Positions 1 to 8,699 of a DNA stretch of 36,646 nt are shown here, piece by piece. The position numbers and the translations under genes are program-made. Below the pieces are notes generated by a model that worked only from the letters and a program-made list of their open reading frames with translations, was not told where the DNA came from and did no database searches. This DNA comes from an uncultured Pirellulaceae bacterium (GTDB lineage Bacteria; Planctomycetota; Planctomycetia; Pirellulales; Pirellulaceae), in NCBI GenBank assembly GCA_937921995.1, contig CAKZVF010000009.1, positions 1-36,646 on the forward strand, in the 5' to 3' direction. Each line of letters opens with the position of its first letter. The stretch's first letter is position 1.

Positions 1-39
1 TTGAGAAAGTCCAAACGATTCCCCGATATGAATTGCCGT

Positions 40-555
40 TTAGGAATCGTTGTCGCGCCCATTGGGCGTATCTTCAGACCCAATCAGATGTTCGTAAATC
101 TTGGGGACTGCCGCCGCGATCATATCGACAACGTATTCAAACCCTTCATCGCCGCCATAGTAGGGATCGGGAACATCGGTCGGCCATTGATCGTCCAGAA
201 AATGGCTCAGCAGTTTGACCGACGCGGTCGGGGCCGCATGAACGTGATTGATATCTTGAAGATTCTCGCGGTCCATCGCAATGACAAGGTCGAAAGACTC
301 CAGATCAGCTGGCGTGATCTTCCGGCTGCGGCTTTGAAGATCGTAACCATGCCGCGTGGCGGTCTGCCGCATGCGAGCATCCGCCGGTTTGCCTTGGTGA
401 TAGCCAATCGTGCCAGCGGAATCAACGATGATTTCTTGATCGGCTCCGTGCTGCTGAAGGTAGGAGCGAAAGATGCCTTCCCCGGTAGGAGATCGACAGA
501 TATTCCCGAGGCAAACAAACAGGATGGATTTAGGGTTGTTCTTCACGTGACGCAT
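40..555 (-). CDS. Low-molecular-weight protein-tyrosine phosphatase
   Basis: Cytoplasmic phosphatase of the LMW-PTP/ArsC-like family. The N-terminal P-loop CLGNICRS (about residues 15-22) is the C-x5-R-S catalytic signature, and a DPYYGG motif near residue 140 carries the general-acid Asp. At about 171 aa it is the normal family size. In bacteria such enzymes often dephosphorylate tyrosine kinases that control exopolysaccharide production, but no such kinase is present here. The ATG at 555 is preferred over an upstream GTG at 582 because the extra codons would lie inside a hairpin (561-599) that looks like the terminator of the preceding gene. No clear Shine-Dalgarno sequence is seen. Family assignment is firm; substrate unknown. 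Confidence 0.93.
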   Translation of the reverse strand: MRHVKNNPKSILFVCLGNICRSPTGEGIFRSYLQQHGADQEIIVDSAGTIGYHQGKPADARMRQTATRHGYDLQSRSRKITPADLESFDLVIAMDRENLQDINHVHAAPTASVKLLSHFLDDQWPTDVPDPYYGGDEGFEYVVDMIAAAVPKIYEHLIGSEDTPNGRDNDS

Positions 556-560
556 TAAAC

Positions 561-599
561 AAAAAAAGGACGGCAACCTCACAGAGAGATCACGTCCTT
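561..599 (-). terminator. Rho-independent-like terminator downstream of the Flp pilin gene
   Basis: On the minus strand, AAGGACG (599-593) can pair with CGTCCTT (572-566) around a ~20-nt loop, followed by a run of seven T (567-561). It lies 70 bp after the pilin stop codon. The loop is long, so the call is moderate. Confidence 0.5.
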
Positions 600-669
600 A
601 TTCTATATTACATCGCAAGCGTTGGAAAATGCCCGCTCTTATAATGGAGAGGGGGGGAACTCGCGCTAA

Positions 670-870
670 TTAGTTGCTGTTATTAGCGTTGATTTGCTGG
701 ATCTCATTGCCGCTAGTTTGGAACAATGTGTTCGCGTTCTGGCCAACAAGCCCAACACTGGCCATACAAACGATAATGATCAAAGCGACCATAACGGCGT
801 ACTCGACTGCTGTCGGGCCAGATTCGTCTTTGATGAAGCGTTGTAGCTTTGGCGTGATGAACTTATACAT
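670..870 (-). CDS. Flp/Fap-type pilin subunit (type IVb, TadC-system-like)
   Basis: A 66-aa prepilin-like protein: a short basic N-terminus, then the motif DESGPTAVEYAVM followed by a ~20-residue hydrophobic helix and a small polar tail. The G-x-TAVEYA-x-M arrangement is that of Flp pilins, which are cleaved after the Gly and assembled by Tad secretion machinery. No tad/cpa genes are in the window, so this is an orphan pilin gene, as often seen in planctomycetes. It stands alone between GTPase genes and the phosphatase gene, with its own probable terminator. Confidence 0.88.
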   Translation of the reverse strand: MYKFITPKLQRFIKDESGPTAVEYAVMVALIIIVCMASVGLVGQNANTLFQTSGNEIQQINANNSN

Positions 871-1048
871 GATGATTGATGTTGTAGTAGAAAAGATGTT
901 AGCGATAGCGAAACGAAAACGAGCCGCGACTCAGCGACCTTCTACTACAAACCTAAGACACGTATATACACCGTGCGTTGAAAAACTGCAAAAGTAACGA
1001 AACAAACTGGAAACAGAGTCACACTTTCAACACCTAAGCGATTCAACA

Positions 1049-2404
1049 CTAATTTCCGAACCAAGACTTTGACTCAGAATGCCGGTTTAGCTTAAGTTTT
1101 TCGCGAATCTCGTCTTTCAGATGATCAAGCACCGACTCGCGATTCGTACTATTTAGAATATCCGTCACAACCGATTTAGCCGAACCAGTCCCCCAAGCTC
1201 CGCCCTGTTCGAAGTACCGTTTGGCCGATTGACCGATGATATATGAAGTAAATCCGGCGGCAGCGCCCTGAGGTATTACGGTGAAGGGAACACCGAAGCC
1301 TAGTGTCACGGCTTTGAACAAACTAGCGCCGTAGTTCGTCATTTCACCCAACGCGTAGATCCCTCCGGCAGCACCAATGGTTCGCGCCAGGCCTCGGGCT
1401 TGGGTCATGGAGAAGTTCAAACCATAAACCTTCGACAACGTCACAATCATCAGCGCGTCAATCGCCAACCCGCCCAGCACGTCCAGCACCGGAACCGCAT
1501 TAAGAGCCACCACCATGGCTTTGGTGGCCGCCATCGTCCAGATGATCTGGTCCGCCTGTTTGTTACGCATTTCGACACGCATCTTTGACACGATGTCGCT
1601 TTTATCAGCCGCGTAAAGCGCCGCGTTGAGCGCGATCAAGCCCAAGCCCTCACGTTCGAGCGTCTCCAGAATAATCTTCTTCAGATCCGCAACGTCCGGT
1701 TCGGGCTTACGCCATTCGACTTTCTCGCTACCATCGGATTGCTCAATAACATATTCGATTTCGCGCGGATCAGCACATGTCAAAACGAAATGATCCGGCG
1801 GGATGAGCCCATCAAGCCGTCCTTTGAGCAGGGTTACCAATTTTTCCTTTTGTTCCTCCGTGTACAGATCAACTTTATTGAAGACAAGAATGATCGGTTT
1901 TTGAATCGCGGCCAGTTCAACCAGCGCCGCGTACTCGGTTTCGTTGAGGTCTGAATCGGTCACGAACAGAATTAGATCCGATCGCCGCGCCGTCGTTTCC
2001 GCTAGTTCAGCGCGATCAGCGCCGTCAACTTCGTTGATTCCGGGAGTGTCGATGATGACGACTTCGGATTTTTCCAATCCGCGCAGCACATGTCCGGTGC
2101 CTTCCCAATTGGAGCCCCAGATCTGCTTCGTCCAGCCTCCCTGCACATCGACCTCGGCCACGGCGCGACCGATTAAGGCATTGATCATCGCCGATTTCCC
2201 CGTGCTAATTTCACCGAAGATGACGATCTCAACGCGTCCGCTGGTGACTTTGTCGTACATCTCTGTCAGTTGCGCGATATCGTTTTGCAGTTTCTCGCGC
2301 TCCGAATCTGGACAGCCACGAAGTTGCTTCAACGTGTCTTCGACGACCGTGACGGCTTCACGGTAGTTGGGATCTTGCGCGGATGTTTGCGGTGCGTCGG
2401 TCAC
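1049..2404 (-). CDS. Era/YfjP-like GTPase with DUF697-type membrane-associated C-terminus
   Basis: 451-aa P-loop GTPase. G1 is GEISTGKS (about residues 64-71), G3 is DTPG (about 118-121) and G4 is NKVD (about 176-179), all in canonical order. The C-terminal third is rich in hydrophobic Ala/Gly/Val stretches with a PVLDVLGGLAIDALM segment typical of DUF697 GTPases, so it probably docks on or inserts in the inner membrane. It lies 72 nt downstream of a paralogous GTPase gene, 2477-4033, and the two are probably co-transcribed. The cellular role is unknown; related GTPases are linked to membrane or ribosome-associated functions. Confidence 0.88.
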   Translation of the reverse strand: MTDAPQTSAQDPNYREAVTVVEDTLKQLRGCPDSEREKLQNDIAQLTEMYDKVTSGRVEIVIFGEISTGKSAMINALIGRAVAEVDVQGGWTKQIWGSNWEGTGHVLRGLEKSEVVIIDTPGINEVDGADRAELAETTARRSDLILFVTDSDLNETEYAALVELAAIQKPIILVFNKVDLYTEEQKEKLVTLLKGRLDGLIPPDHFVLTCADPREIEYVIEQSDGSEKVEWRKPEPDVADLKKIILETLEREGLGLIALNAALYAADKSDIVSKMRVEMRNKQADQIIWTMAATKAMVVALNAVPVLDVLGGLAIDALMIVTLSKVYGLNFSMTQARGLARTIGAAGGIYALGEMTNYGASLFKAVTLGFGVPFTVIPQGAAAGFTSYIIGQSAKRYFEQGGAWGTGSAKSVVTDILNSTNRESVLDHLKDEIREKLKLNRHSESKSWFGN

Positions 2405-2476
2405 AGTAGACTCAAAAGATACGAGGGACGAATGAAGGGATTATAAGAAAAACAGTTGCTGCAGGAGAGGCTTCAG

Positions 2477-4033
2477 TCAGTTATCGGACGCAAGTTTTTC
2501 ACGCGCCGTTTGAACCAATTTCCGTAGCTCGTCGACGGCGGTGACTTTTTCCCACTGGCGTCTGGCCAGCCCAGACAATCCGCCTTCAGGTTGTTGCATT
2601 TCGTTGCGGAAGTATTCAATGAAAACAGCGCCTATCCATTTTGTAATCAAAGCTTGGACGACGCCTTGCAGCGCTCCGCCGGCGATCGTACCGGCAAAGG
2701 GGACCGTCTTCAGTAAGGATGCTCCCACGGCGGTCGCGGCTAAAGTGGCACCTTGGGCGCCCAGCATACCGACCAAATTTTTCCCCATCTCGCTCAACCA
2801 TTTTGAGGCCGTCTGCAAATCGACCTTCTGTTGATAAACGTCAGCCAGATCCAGAATCATCTTCGTGGAGATCGCCGACCCTGCCAATAAATCAACCACC
2901 GGAAACGGGCTGACGGCCGCGACGCCACCGGCGCCCCACATGTATTTATCAACGATCGACCAAGCCTTTTTATCCAGCGACTCTTGAGCCCGCAGACGCG
3001 CCTTTTCCACCAGCCCACGCGACTGAAGCAGAACGTTCGCCATCAGCAGATCTTTGCCATCCTTTTTTACGATCGAGATCATGCGTTCGGCCAAAGGTGC
3101 GATATCCGCTTCAGTCGTGACCGTTTCGTCTCGGGTCGAACCATCGGCCAAAACTTTTCGGCGGGTGCGATGGCCCGGTTGAGCTTGAATTGCGACGATG
3201 TCTTCGGGCTTTACGAACCCCTTGGTTTGGCGAGAGATCTGCCCAATGAGTTTTTCGCGGTCTGACTGGCTGTACCAATCGGATTTGTTCAAGCAAATGA
3301 TGGCGCGTTTTTCCATCTGGCCTAATTTTTCAAGCAGCTCATGTTCGCTCTCACGTAGCGGCCCATCGACCACAACGACCACCAAATCCGCATCCTTGGC
3401 CGCCTCACCTGCGATGGCAACATGATCGGCTCCGTCGACTTCACCGATGCCCGGCGTATCCACCAACGTGACTTTATCATTATTGGGCCACGGAATTTCG
3501 TTGCGCGTGATGGTCGTGCCGCCTCGCACGTCGGTGGAAAACGTATCGCGCCCCGAAAGCAAGTTCAATACCGACGACTTGCCTGATGAAATCGTGCCAA
3601 AGGCGACGATCTCCAGCGTCTGTTGATCGCGCTTATATTCAATCTCTTGCAGCAGTGGATCCAGTTGTTGCTGCATTTGGACATCGTCACCGGCACCCAA
3701 TCGCAATTTTTCAACCTGATCCAAGTTCTCTTGAATCTCTTTTGACTTTTGGCCAGAAGATAATTGGCTGGGATTGAGGTTGCGGCGTTCCCGTCGCAGT
3801 TTCTTCGCGACCGAAGACCCCCATAGCTTCCAAATCGTCCACACCGCGCTGCCGACTAACAACACCAGCCCCAGTCCAACAACCAGCAGATATAGGTAAC
3901 CCCAAATGGATCCCAAGGCATTGACGGCGCGGTAATTCGAGACGATCAGGTTGGGCAAATAGATCAATGCCAGTCCAATGACCGCGGCGACGACCACCAG
4001 TAATAAACCGGAAAATGTTTGACCAATTTTCAT
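2477..4033 (-). CDS. Membrane-anchored GTPase with DUF697-type C-terminus
   Basis: 518-aa paralogue of the downstream GTPase. Two strong transmembrane helices precede the G domain (about residues 8-31 and 45-68), followed by a charged, probably coiled linker. The G domain has G1 GTISSGKSS (about 146-154), G3 DTPG (about 192-195) and G4 NKSD. The C-terminal part has a PFPVVDLLAGSAIS segment similar to the PVLDVLGGLAIDA segment of its neighbour. The pair therefore consists of one protein with N-terminal membrane helices and one without, sharing the same C-terminal type, which suggests they work together at the inner membrane. Function not known. Confidence 0.88.
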   Translation of the reverse strand: MKIGQTFSGLLLVVVAAVIGLALIYLPNLIVSNYRAVNALGSIWGYLYLLVVGLGLVLLVGSAVWTIWKLWGSSVAKKLRRERRNLNPSQLSSGQKSKEIQENLDQVEKLRLGAGDDVQMQQQLDPLLQEIEYKRDQQTLEIVAFGTISSGKSSVLNLLSGRDTFSTDVRGGTTITRNEIPWPNNDKVTLVDTPGIGEVDGADHVAIAGEAAKDADLVVVVVDGPLRESEHELLEKLGQMEKRAIICLNKSDWYSQSDREKLIGQISRQTKGFVKPEDIVAIQAQPGHRTRRKVLADGSTRDETVTTEADIAPLAERMISIVKKDGKDLLMANVLLQSRGLVEKARLRAQESLDKKAWSIVDKYMWGAGGVAAVSPFPVVDLLAGSAISTKMILDLADVYQQKVDLQTASKWLSEMGKNLVGMLGAQGATLAATAVGASLLKTVPFAGTIAGGALQGVVQALITKWIGAVFIEYFRNEMQQPEGGLSGLARRQWEKVTAVDELRKLVQTAREKLASDN

Positions 4034-4115
4034 AGAGACCGATGGCGACTAAAAAGGAAAACAGAGAAAAAGAATGACTGCAAAAACAAGCGGTGTTCGA
4101 CTAAGGCTTTGTCAA

Positions 4116-4187
4116 TACAAGCCCGAAGCGCCAGCGAGTGAATCTGTCAGCCCGCGAATACTCACTCGCTGGCGCTTCGGGCTTGTA
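4116..4187. repeat. Intergenic inverted repeat with 26-bp perfect arms
   Basis: The 26-nt arm at 4116-4141 (starts tacaagcccgaagcg) is the exact reverse complement of 4162-4187, with a 20-nt spacer. The core AGCGCCAGCGAG is of the kind scattered between planctomycete genes. It can form a long cruciform or RNA hairpin. A short imperfect echo (tgtacgcttat) occurs twice just after it at about 4184-4213. The 4034-4519 gap otherwise holds only the terminator at 4426-4458; no gene is visible in it. Confidence 0.8.
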
Positions 4188-4425
4188 CGCTTATGCTTAG
4201 GGCCTGTACGCTTATATTAGTCATCTCAGCCCCAAAACAAACACCACCTTCATCATCGGACCATCACCAAAACTACCGGCGTTCGCTCCTCATAAGTTGT
4301 TTTATGAGGGCTCAACTGCTCCGGCAGCGCCAAATTTTTCGAATATTCAGCTGGAATATTTTGGCAACAGGCAGCTGGATAGACAGCTGAATCGGCGGGC
4401 GGCGCATCTTTCGTGAATACCTTCG

Positions 4426-4458
4426 AAAAAAATGACCCGGCAATCAAATTGATTGCCG
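4426..4458 (-). terminator. Terminator of the sigma/anti-sigma/coiled-coil operon
   Basis: A 10-bp perfect palindromic stem, CGGCAATCAA paired with TTGATTGCCG (4438-4458), is followed on the minus strand by GGTCA and a run of seven T (4432-4426). It lies about 60 bp after the stop codon of the gene at 4520-5113. Confidence 0.65.
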
Positions 4459-4519
4459 AGCCAAAGGAAGTGGCGAAGAAGAATTCTTGCCAGCGTTATT
4501 TTTCGATTTTGGGGCGCGT

Positions 4520-5113
4520 CTATTTTCTAAAGACCTTTCCCGCTTTGAGCTGCTTGATCGTTCTATCAATTGACCGCTGATTCTTTTTCACGAAAGCATC
4601 TCGATCGGTATCGATCATCTCTAATAGACGATTGGTGCGTTCCAAACGTTTCTCAATGTTGCGTTTTTCTATCTCGAGCATTTGCCGTCGGTTATCAACA
4701 AAAACCTCGACCAACGCATCCAATTGGGCTCGCAGTTCTGGATCGTCCTGTTTTGCAAGTCGCGCCGTCAGCATTTCTATTTCCGACTTAACCTTCCACT
4801 GTTCGACCAAAGCCGCGTACCGTTGAGGTTGCTTTTGCTCGAATGACTCGATTTTCAATAACGTCTTATCGATGCGTTTGATTGCTGTTCGAAACTTGGC
4901 TGGTTTAGACTCTTCCAGCGTTAACAGCAGCTCCTCCATCTTAGGATGGTTTTGGTGAACAAATTCCAGGACCGAATCGCGACGGCGCTGAAACTGTTCC
5001 TGTTTGGGGGAATCCGTCTGAGCATCCACTTGAGTCGTCAGTAAAAATTGGCAAACGACCAGCAACATCAGCCCTTGGCAAACTTGAAATTGAAGTGACT
5101 TGAAATTCACCAT
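4520..5113 (-). CDS. Secreted coiled-coil protein of a sigma-factor operon
   Basis: 197-aa protein with an N-terminal signal peptide (hydrophobic LMLLVVCQFLLTTQ, probable cleavage near VDAQ at residue 32). The remainder is highly charged and predicted helical, with heptad-like Lys/Glu/Leu/Arg patterns, so it is probably a periplasmic coiled coil. Its ATG overlaps the stop of the anti-sigma-like gene by one base (TAATG), so translation is probably coupled. The position after an ECF sigma and anti-sigma gene suggests a periplasmic sensor or effector of that stress pathway, loosely like small helical CpxP/Spy-type proteins, but no signature of those families was recognised. Function inferred from context only. 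Confidence 0.8.
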   Translation of the reverse strand: MVNFKSLQFQVCQGLMLLVVCQFLLTTQVDAQTDSPKQEQFQRRRDSVLEFVHQNHPKMEELLLTLEESKPAKFRTAIKRIDKTLLKIESFEQKQPQRYAALVEQWKVKSEIEMLTARLAKQDDPELRAQLDALVEVFVDNRRQMLEIEKRNIEKRLERTNRLLEMIDTDRDAFVKKNQRSIDRTIKQLKAGKVFRK

Positions 5114-5766
5114 TACATCTCACCCTCGGAGGGGGCGATAGACGAAAGCGCCGAGGCGAAAATTGAGGCAAGATCGCTGTCAACCTGCAACGCGTCGGCG
5201 ATCTCTTGGGAACCATCGTCGCCACTGACATAAAGTTCGCCGCCGTCGGAGCCAAATGATTCATCGACAGAACTGAGTGCCCAAATCTCAAACTGATCAC
5301 CATGCGGATTTGCTGACTGGTACATTTCGACCGTTCGATCCCACAGGTCTACTTCGCTGATCGCAATCGCGGAACCCGCCTTTTGCGACACTCTACCAGA
5401 CGATTTATGTGCGACCTCTTCGTTACCTGGTGAAGCAGGCAACATCTGCCAGAGGGAAACGATAGCGACCAAACCTGCCGCAGCGACCGCCACCCAACGC
5501 CACGTAGATGAACGATCGGTCTCCGCAGTTTGACCGCAACCGAGCGATACTTTGTCGGCTTGGAAAGTTTCGATCGAAGCATAAGTCGACGCGCACATTG
5601 AAACAGCATCGGCTACCGCAACTTGTGCGTCCAAGTCTTCGGCAAGCCGTTGTTCAAATTCGGCAGCTTGCTGGGCCGACAACTCTCCGGCCACGTAACA
5701 AAATGCCAGCCAATCAAGTCCGCTATCGAACTGGGCTACGTCGTGATTATTTTTCGTTTCTTTCAT
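5113..5766 (-). CDS. Membrane anti-sigma-factor-like protein
   Basis: 217 aa. The N-terminal ~65 residues contain FCYVAGELSAQQAAEFEQRL, the helix-turn pattern (Y-x-x-GEL-x4-A-x-FE-x-x-L) of anti-sigma domains. One transmembrane helix follows a Trp-rich boundary (about residues 90-112). The periplasmic part is acidic and Ser-rich with no recognised fold. No HxxxCxxC zinc motif is seen. It starts 42 nt after the ECF sigma gene and ends overlapping the next gene. The likely role is to sequester the sigma factor at the inner membrane. Confidence 0.83.
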   Translation of the reverse strand: MKETKNNHDVAQFDSGLDWLAFCYVAGELSAQQAAEFEQRLAEDLDAQVAVADAVSMCASTYASIETFQADKVSLGCGQTAETDRSSTWRWVAVAAAGLVAIVSLWQMLPASPGNEEVAHKSSGRVSQKAGSAIAISEVDLWDRTVEMYQSANPHGDQFEIWALSSVDESFGSDGGELYVSGDDGSQEIADALQVDSDLASIFASALSSIAPSEGEM

Positions 5767-5808
5767 CAGCGTCTTAAAAAACCGATCTAACTTTCGCTTC
5801 CGACTGCT

Positions 5809-6378
5809 TTAATCATCTATCTGCAAATGATCTAAAACTGACTTCAACTTTTTCAGGCTACTGTGCATGCGAGCCAACACGGTTCCCAGCGGCACGTCCA
5901 ACTCTTCGGCAATCTCTCTAAACTTAAGTCCTTGGTAAATCCGTTTTTCAACGACCTCGAACTGCTCCGGCGATAGCTGTTGCAACGCTTCGGAGACTTG
6001 CAACTGCAACTCAATCTTTAATATCTCAGCGTCAGGGTCGTTCGTCTGGCGTCCCACGAAATCAAATTGCCAAGCAAATTTTTCCAGGTGCTTTGTTGCA
6101 GTCGCTTGCTTCCGGCGGACCTGCATGGCTTCGTTGTAACCCACGCGAAACAGCCACCCTTTAATCGCGGCATGATTCTCAACGGTGCCACCCTTCTCTA
6201 ACAGCTTGATAAACGTTGATTGCAACGCATCTTGGACCAAAGAATCGTCTTTCAACACACCCAACAGAAAATGACGTAACGACAACCGATGACGGGCGAA
6301 GACTGCTTCGAAGTCTTCTTGATCACTTACATCGGGCACTTGGGGATCCGAATCAGGTTGGCTGGATCGTTTTGACAA
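5809..6378 (-). CDS. ECF-family RNA polymerase sigma factor
   Basis: 189-aa sigma-70 family factor with only regions 2 and 4. Region 2 (about residues 22-95) includes LVQDALQSTFIKLLEK and GWLFRVGYNEAMQVRRK. Region 4 (about 130-185) has LSPEQFEVVEKRIYQGLKF and the helix-turn-helix IAEELDVPLGTVLARMHSSL. It heads a three-gene unit with an anti-sigma-like membrane protein and a secreted coiled-coil protein. Autoregulation is usual for such units, but no promoter motif was assigned. Divergently oriented to the ABC permease gene. Confidence 0.93.
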   Translation of the reverse strand: MSKRSSQPDSDPQVPDVSDQEDFEAVFARHRLSLRHFLLGVLKDDSLVQDALQSTFIKLLEKGGTVENHAAIKGWLFRVGYNEAMQVRRKQATATKHLEKFAWQFDFVGRQTNDPDAEILKIELQLQVSEALQQLSPEQFEVVEKRIYQGLKFREIAEELDVPLGTVLARMHSSLKKLKSVLDHLQIDD

Positions 6379-6752
6379 ATCTATCGTTGGGGGCTTAAAT
6401 CCGATTACGCATCAGCCCTTATTGTAGAAGATGCAGGGCTGCATTCTTTTATTGATAGTTTCAGGCGATGATTTCAAGTTTTTTTCTAAATCGAATGAGC
6501 TTATTCTGAGCCAAAACGAGCGGCTTGGGAACATTAGGGCCGGTTATAAGCCCATGTCTGCTGAATTTGGCGGACCTGCGTACCGCCGAGCGATTTCCAG
6601 ATTCAACGTCCGTCGATTGGTAAAATGTGCAACGGAATGAGTCCGCCGCCCCCGCCACCACCTGTTTTTGGCGGCAGCCGCTGGCGTCTTGCGGGGGCAC
6701 CTCAATCAGGTCATCATGGGACTTCCGCCATCGCCCCAAGGAGTCTTTTCGT
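6379..6752. other. Divergent intergenic region, no gene seen
   Basis: Lies between the ECF sigma gene (leftward) and the permease operon (rightward), so it must hold promoters for both. A small hairpin is possible at about 6564-6586 (GGCGG paired with CCGCC). An open frame runs from 6627 into the permease gene, but its translation before 6753 (His/Arg/Ser-rich, no family resemblance) looks non-coding. Confidence 0.5.
6738..6743 (+). promoter_or_regulatory. Shine-Dalgarno site that fixes the permease start
   Basis: AAGGAG at 6738-6743 lies 9 nt before an in-frame TTG at 6753. No comparable site precedes the upstream ATG at 6627. Confidence 0.65.
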
Positions 6753-8699
6753 TTGTTCATCGGCCCTGTTTTCACTCGCGAAGCCATCGTCGCGCCGCGG
6801 CGCGTGCGGCATTTCCTTACCCGCGGCGTCTACGCGACGGCGCTGTTGCTGCTGATCTTTACCGCATGGCTGGTGCTTACCGGCACACAACGCATCGTGA
6901 ACGTCGGTGACATGGCCCGTTTTGGAGCGGTGTTGTTCCAAGTCCTTGCTCCTTTGCAACTGGCGCTGATGCTGTTTTTGGCGGCCATTCAATCCGCCAG
7001 TAACGTTTCGGTGGAAAAAGATCGCGAGACTCTGATCCTGCTGCTTATGAGCCGCCTGTCCAACAGCGAACTAGTTCTGGGTAAGCTGTTTGCCAGCTTG
7101 CTTGGTTTGGGTGTGATGCTGCTGACCAGTTTGCCAATTTTTATGTTGATCGTCCTCTTTGGAGGCACGTCTTTCGCCCAAGTCGGGTGGACGTTTCTGG
7201 TGACCGCCGCGGCCGTACTGGCCGCGGGGAGTCTTGGATGTACGATTGCGTTCTGGCGCGAAAAAACGTTTCAGGCACTGGCGCTGGTCGCATTACTGCT
7301 GGTGTTTTGGATCGGATTGTTTGAAGGCGTCGCGATCGTTCCCACAAAAATCGCCGGCTACACCGGAGCACAACTCGCCACCGCCGCCAGTCCCTTCCGC
7401 GCGATCCTGGCCGCCAGCCACCCGACGGTAACCGAAACGTGGCCCAGCGAAGTTGTCCCCTTTTTGATTGTCGCCATGGTCGTGTCTGTCCTGCTTTGTG
7501 GTACCGCGATCTTGCGTGTCCGTCGTTGGAATCCCAATCGCGACGTTCGCCAAAGCCAATCCGCAGGCGAACAATCCAATGGCATCGACGTCTTCACGGG
7601 TTCGGTGATTGGCGTTGAAGACGAAACAGTAGCGGCTCAAAGCGGTTTACAAAAGGCGTCACCCTCTGGCGATTCGACAACCGCTTTATCAGATCGGACC
7701 GGCGATGCTCCAGCCACCCTTGGCCAACGCGCGGTCGCTGATGGCGAGCGTTTTCGATCGGGTCATGTGGATGATCGAACGCGTTCGGTCGGCACCTCCA
7801 GCCGCCGCGTGTGGGACAATCCCATTCTGTGGCGCGAGGTCTGCACGTGGGCTTACGGGAAGAAGATCCTGTTCATCCGAGCCGCCTATTGGTTGCTTTC
7901 GGCGATCGTTTTCATGGCGGTCTACACGCTGATCGCCAACGGCGTTTCCACTCACGGCAGCGCCGGCGGCACCATAGTCATCCCGGCATACGCCAAACCA
8001 TTGGCTCCGTTTCTGTTTGTCAGCATCGTGATGGTCAACGCATTGGCGGTCACCGCCATCACCACCGAACGTGATGGACGCGCCTTGGACCTGTTGATGG
8101 TCACCGATCTTTCGCCTAAAGAATTTCTGTTTGGCAAGCTATTTGGTGTGATGACTATCGCCGCGGACATGATTGTGCTGCCGCTGTTGATTGTGGGCTA
8201 CCTTTGGTTCTCCAACCTGATCAGTCTGGAAAATTTGTTTTACCTTTCGGTTGGATTTTTGAGCGTCAATGTGTTTGGGATCGTTTTGGGAATCCACTGC
8301 GGTATGTCTTACAATTTTTCACGGCAAGCCATCAGTGTTAGCCTGGGGACTGTCTTTTTCTTGTTCCTGGGCGTGGTGACCAGCATGGTGATGATGGTCT
8401 CTTTCACCGGCAGCGTCGAAGCTCAATTTGGTCCCTTCCTCGCTTGTCTGGTCGGTGGCGCGATCGGGATCTACGTCGCTCTGGGTTGGAACAGTCCTTC
8501 TTCGGCGTTGGCGTTGGCTTCGGCGGCGCTTCCTTTGGCCATGTTTTATTCGATCACCAGTTTGCTGATGGGCAACTATCTATCCGCGTTCATTGTGATG
8601 ACGGGCGTCTACAGTTACGCAACGGTCGCGATCATACTGCCGAGACTGACCGAATTTCTCGTTTCCACGCGTCGTTTGAAAACGGCTGAAGATGATTGA
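6753..8699 (+). CDS. ABC-2-type transporter permease, two-module
   Basis: About 648 aa when started at the TTG at 6753, which has an AAGGAG site 9 nt upstream and gives the N-terminus xFIGPVFTREAIVAPRR, a typical opening for these permeases. Two membrane modules are visible: about six helices in the first ~270 residues, then a polar linker (about 275-365), then a second module beginning DNPILWREVCTWAYGKK with a similar set of helices. Each module has a motif of the type EKDRETLILLLMSRLSNSE or ERDGRALDLLMVTDLSPKE, the conserved cytoplasmic element of ABC-2 exporters. The ATPase partner is not in the window. Substrate unknown. Its end overlaps the next gene by 8 nt. Confidence 0.85.
   Translation: MFIGPVFTREAIVAPRRVRHFLTRGVYATALLLLIFTAWLVLTGTQRIVNVGDMARFGAVLFQVLAPLQLALMLFLAAIQSASNVSVEKDRETLILLLMSRLSNSELVLGKLFASLLGLGVMLLTSLPIFMLIVLFGGTSFAQVGWTFLVTAAAVLAAGSLGCTIAFWREKTFQALALVALLLVFWIGLFEGVAIVPTKIAGYTGAQLATAASPFRAILAASHPTVTETWPSEVVPFLIVAMVVSVLLCGTAILRVRRWNPNRDVRQSQSAGEQSNGIDVFTGSVIGVEDETVAAQSGLQKASPSGDSTTALSDRTGDAPATLGQRAVADGERFRSGHVDDRTRSVGTSSRRVWDNPILWREVCTWAYGKKILFIRAAYWLLSAIVFMAVYTLIANGVSTHGSAGGTIVIPAYAKPLAPFLFVSIVMVNALAVTAITTERDGRALDLLMVTDLSPKEFLFGKLFGVMTIAADMIVLPLLIVGYLWFSNLISLENLFYLSVGFLSVNVFGIVLGIHCGMSYNFSRQAISVSLGTVFFLFLGVVTSMVMMVSFTGSVEAQFGPFLACLVGGAIGIYVALGWNSPSSALALASAALPLAMFYSITSLLMGNYLSAFIVMTGVYSYATVAIILPRLTEFLVSTRRLKTAEDD

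Noticed and set aside
1..558. Plus-strand open frame of 185 aa
   Set aside because: It is antisense to the well-supported phosphatase gene and its product resembles no family.
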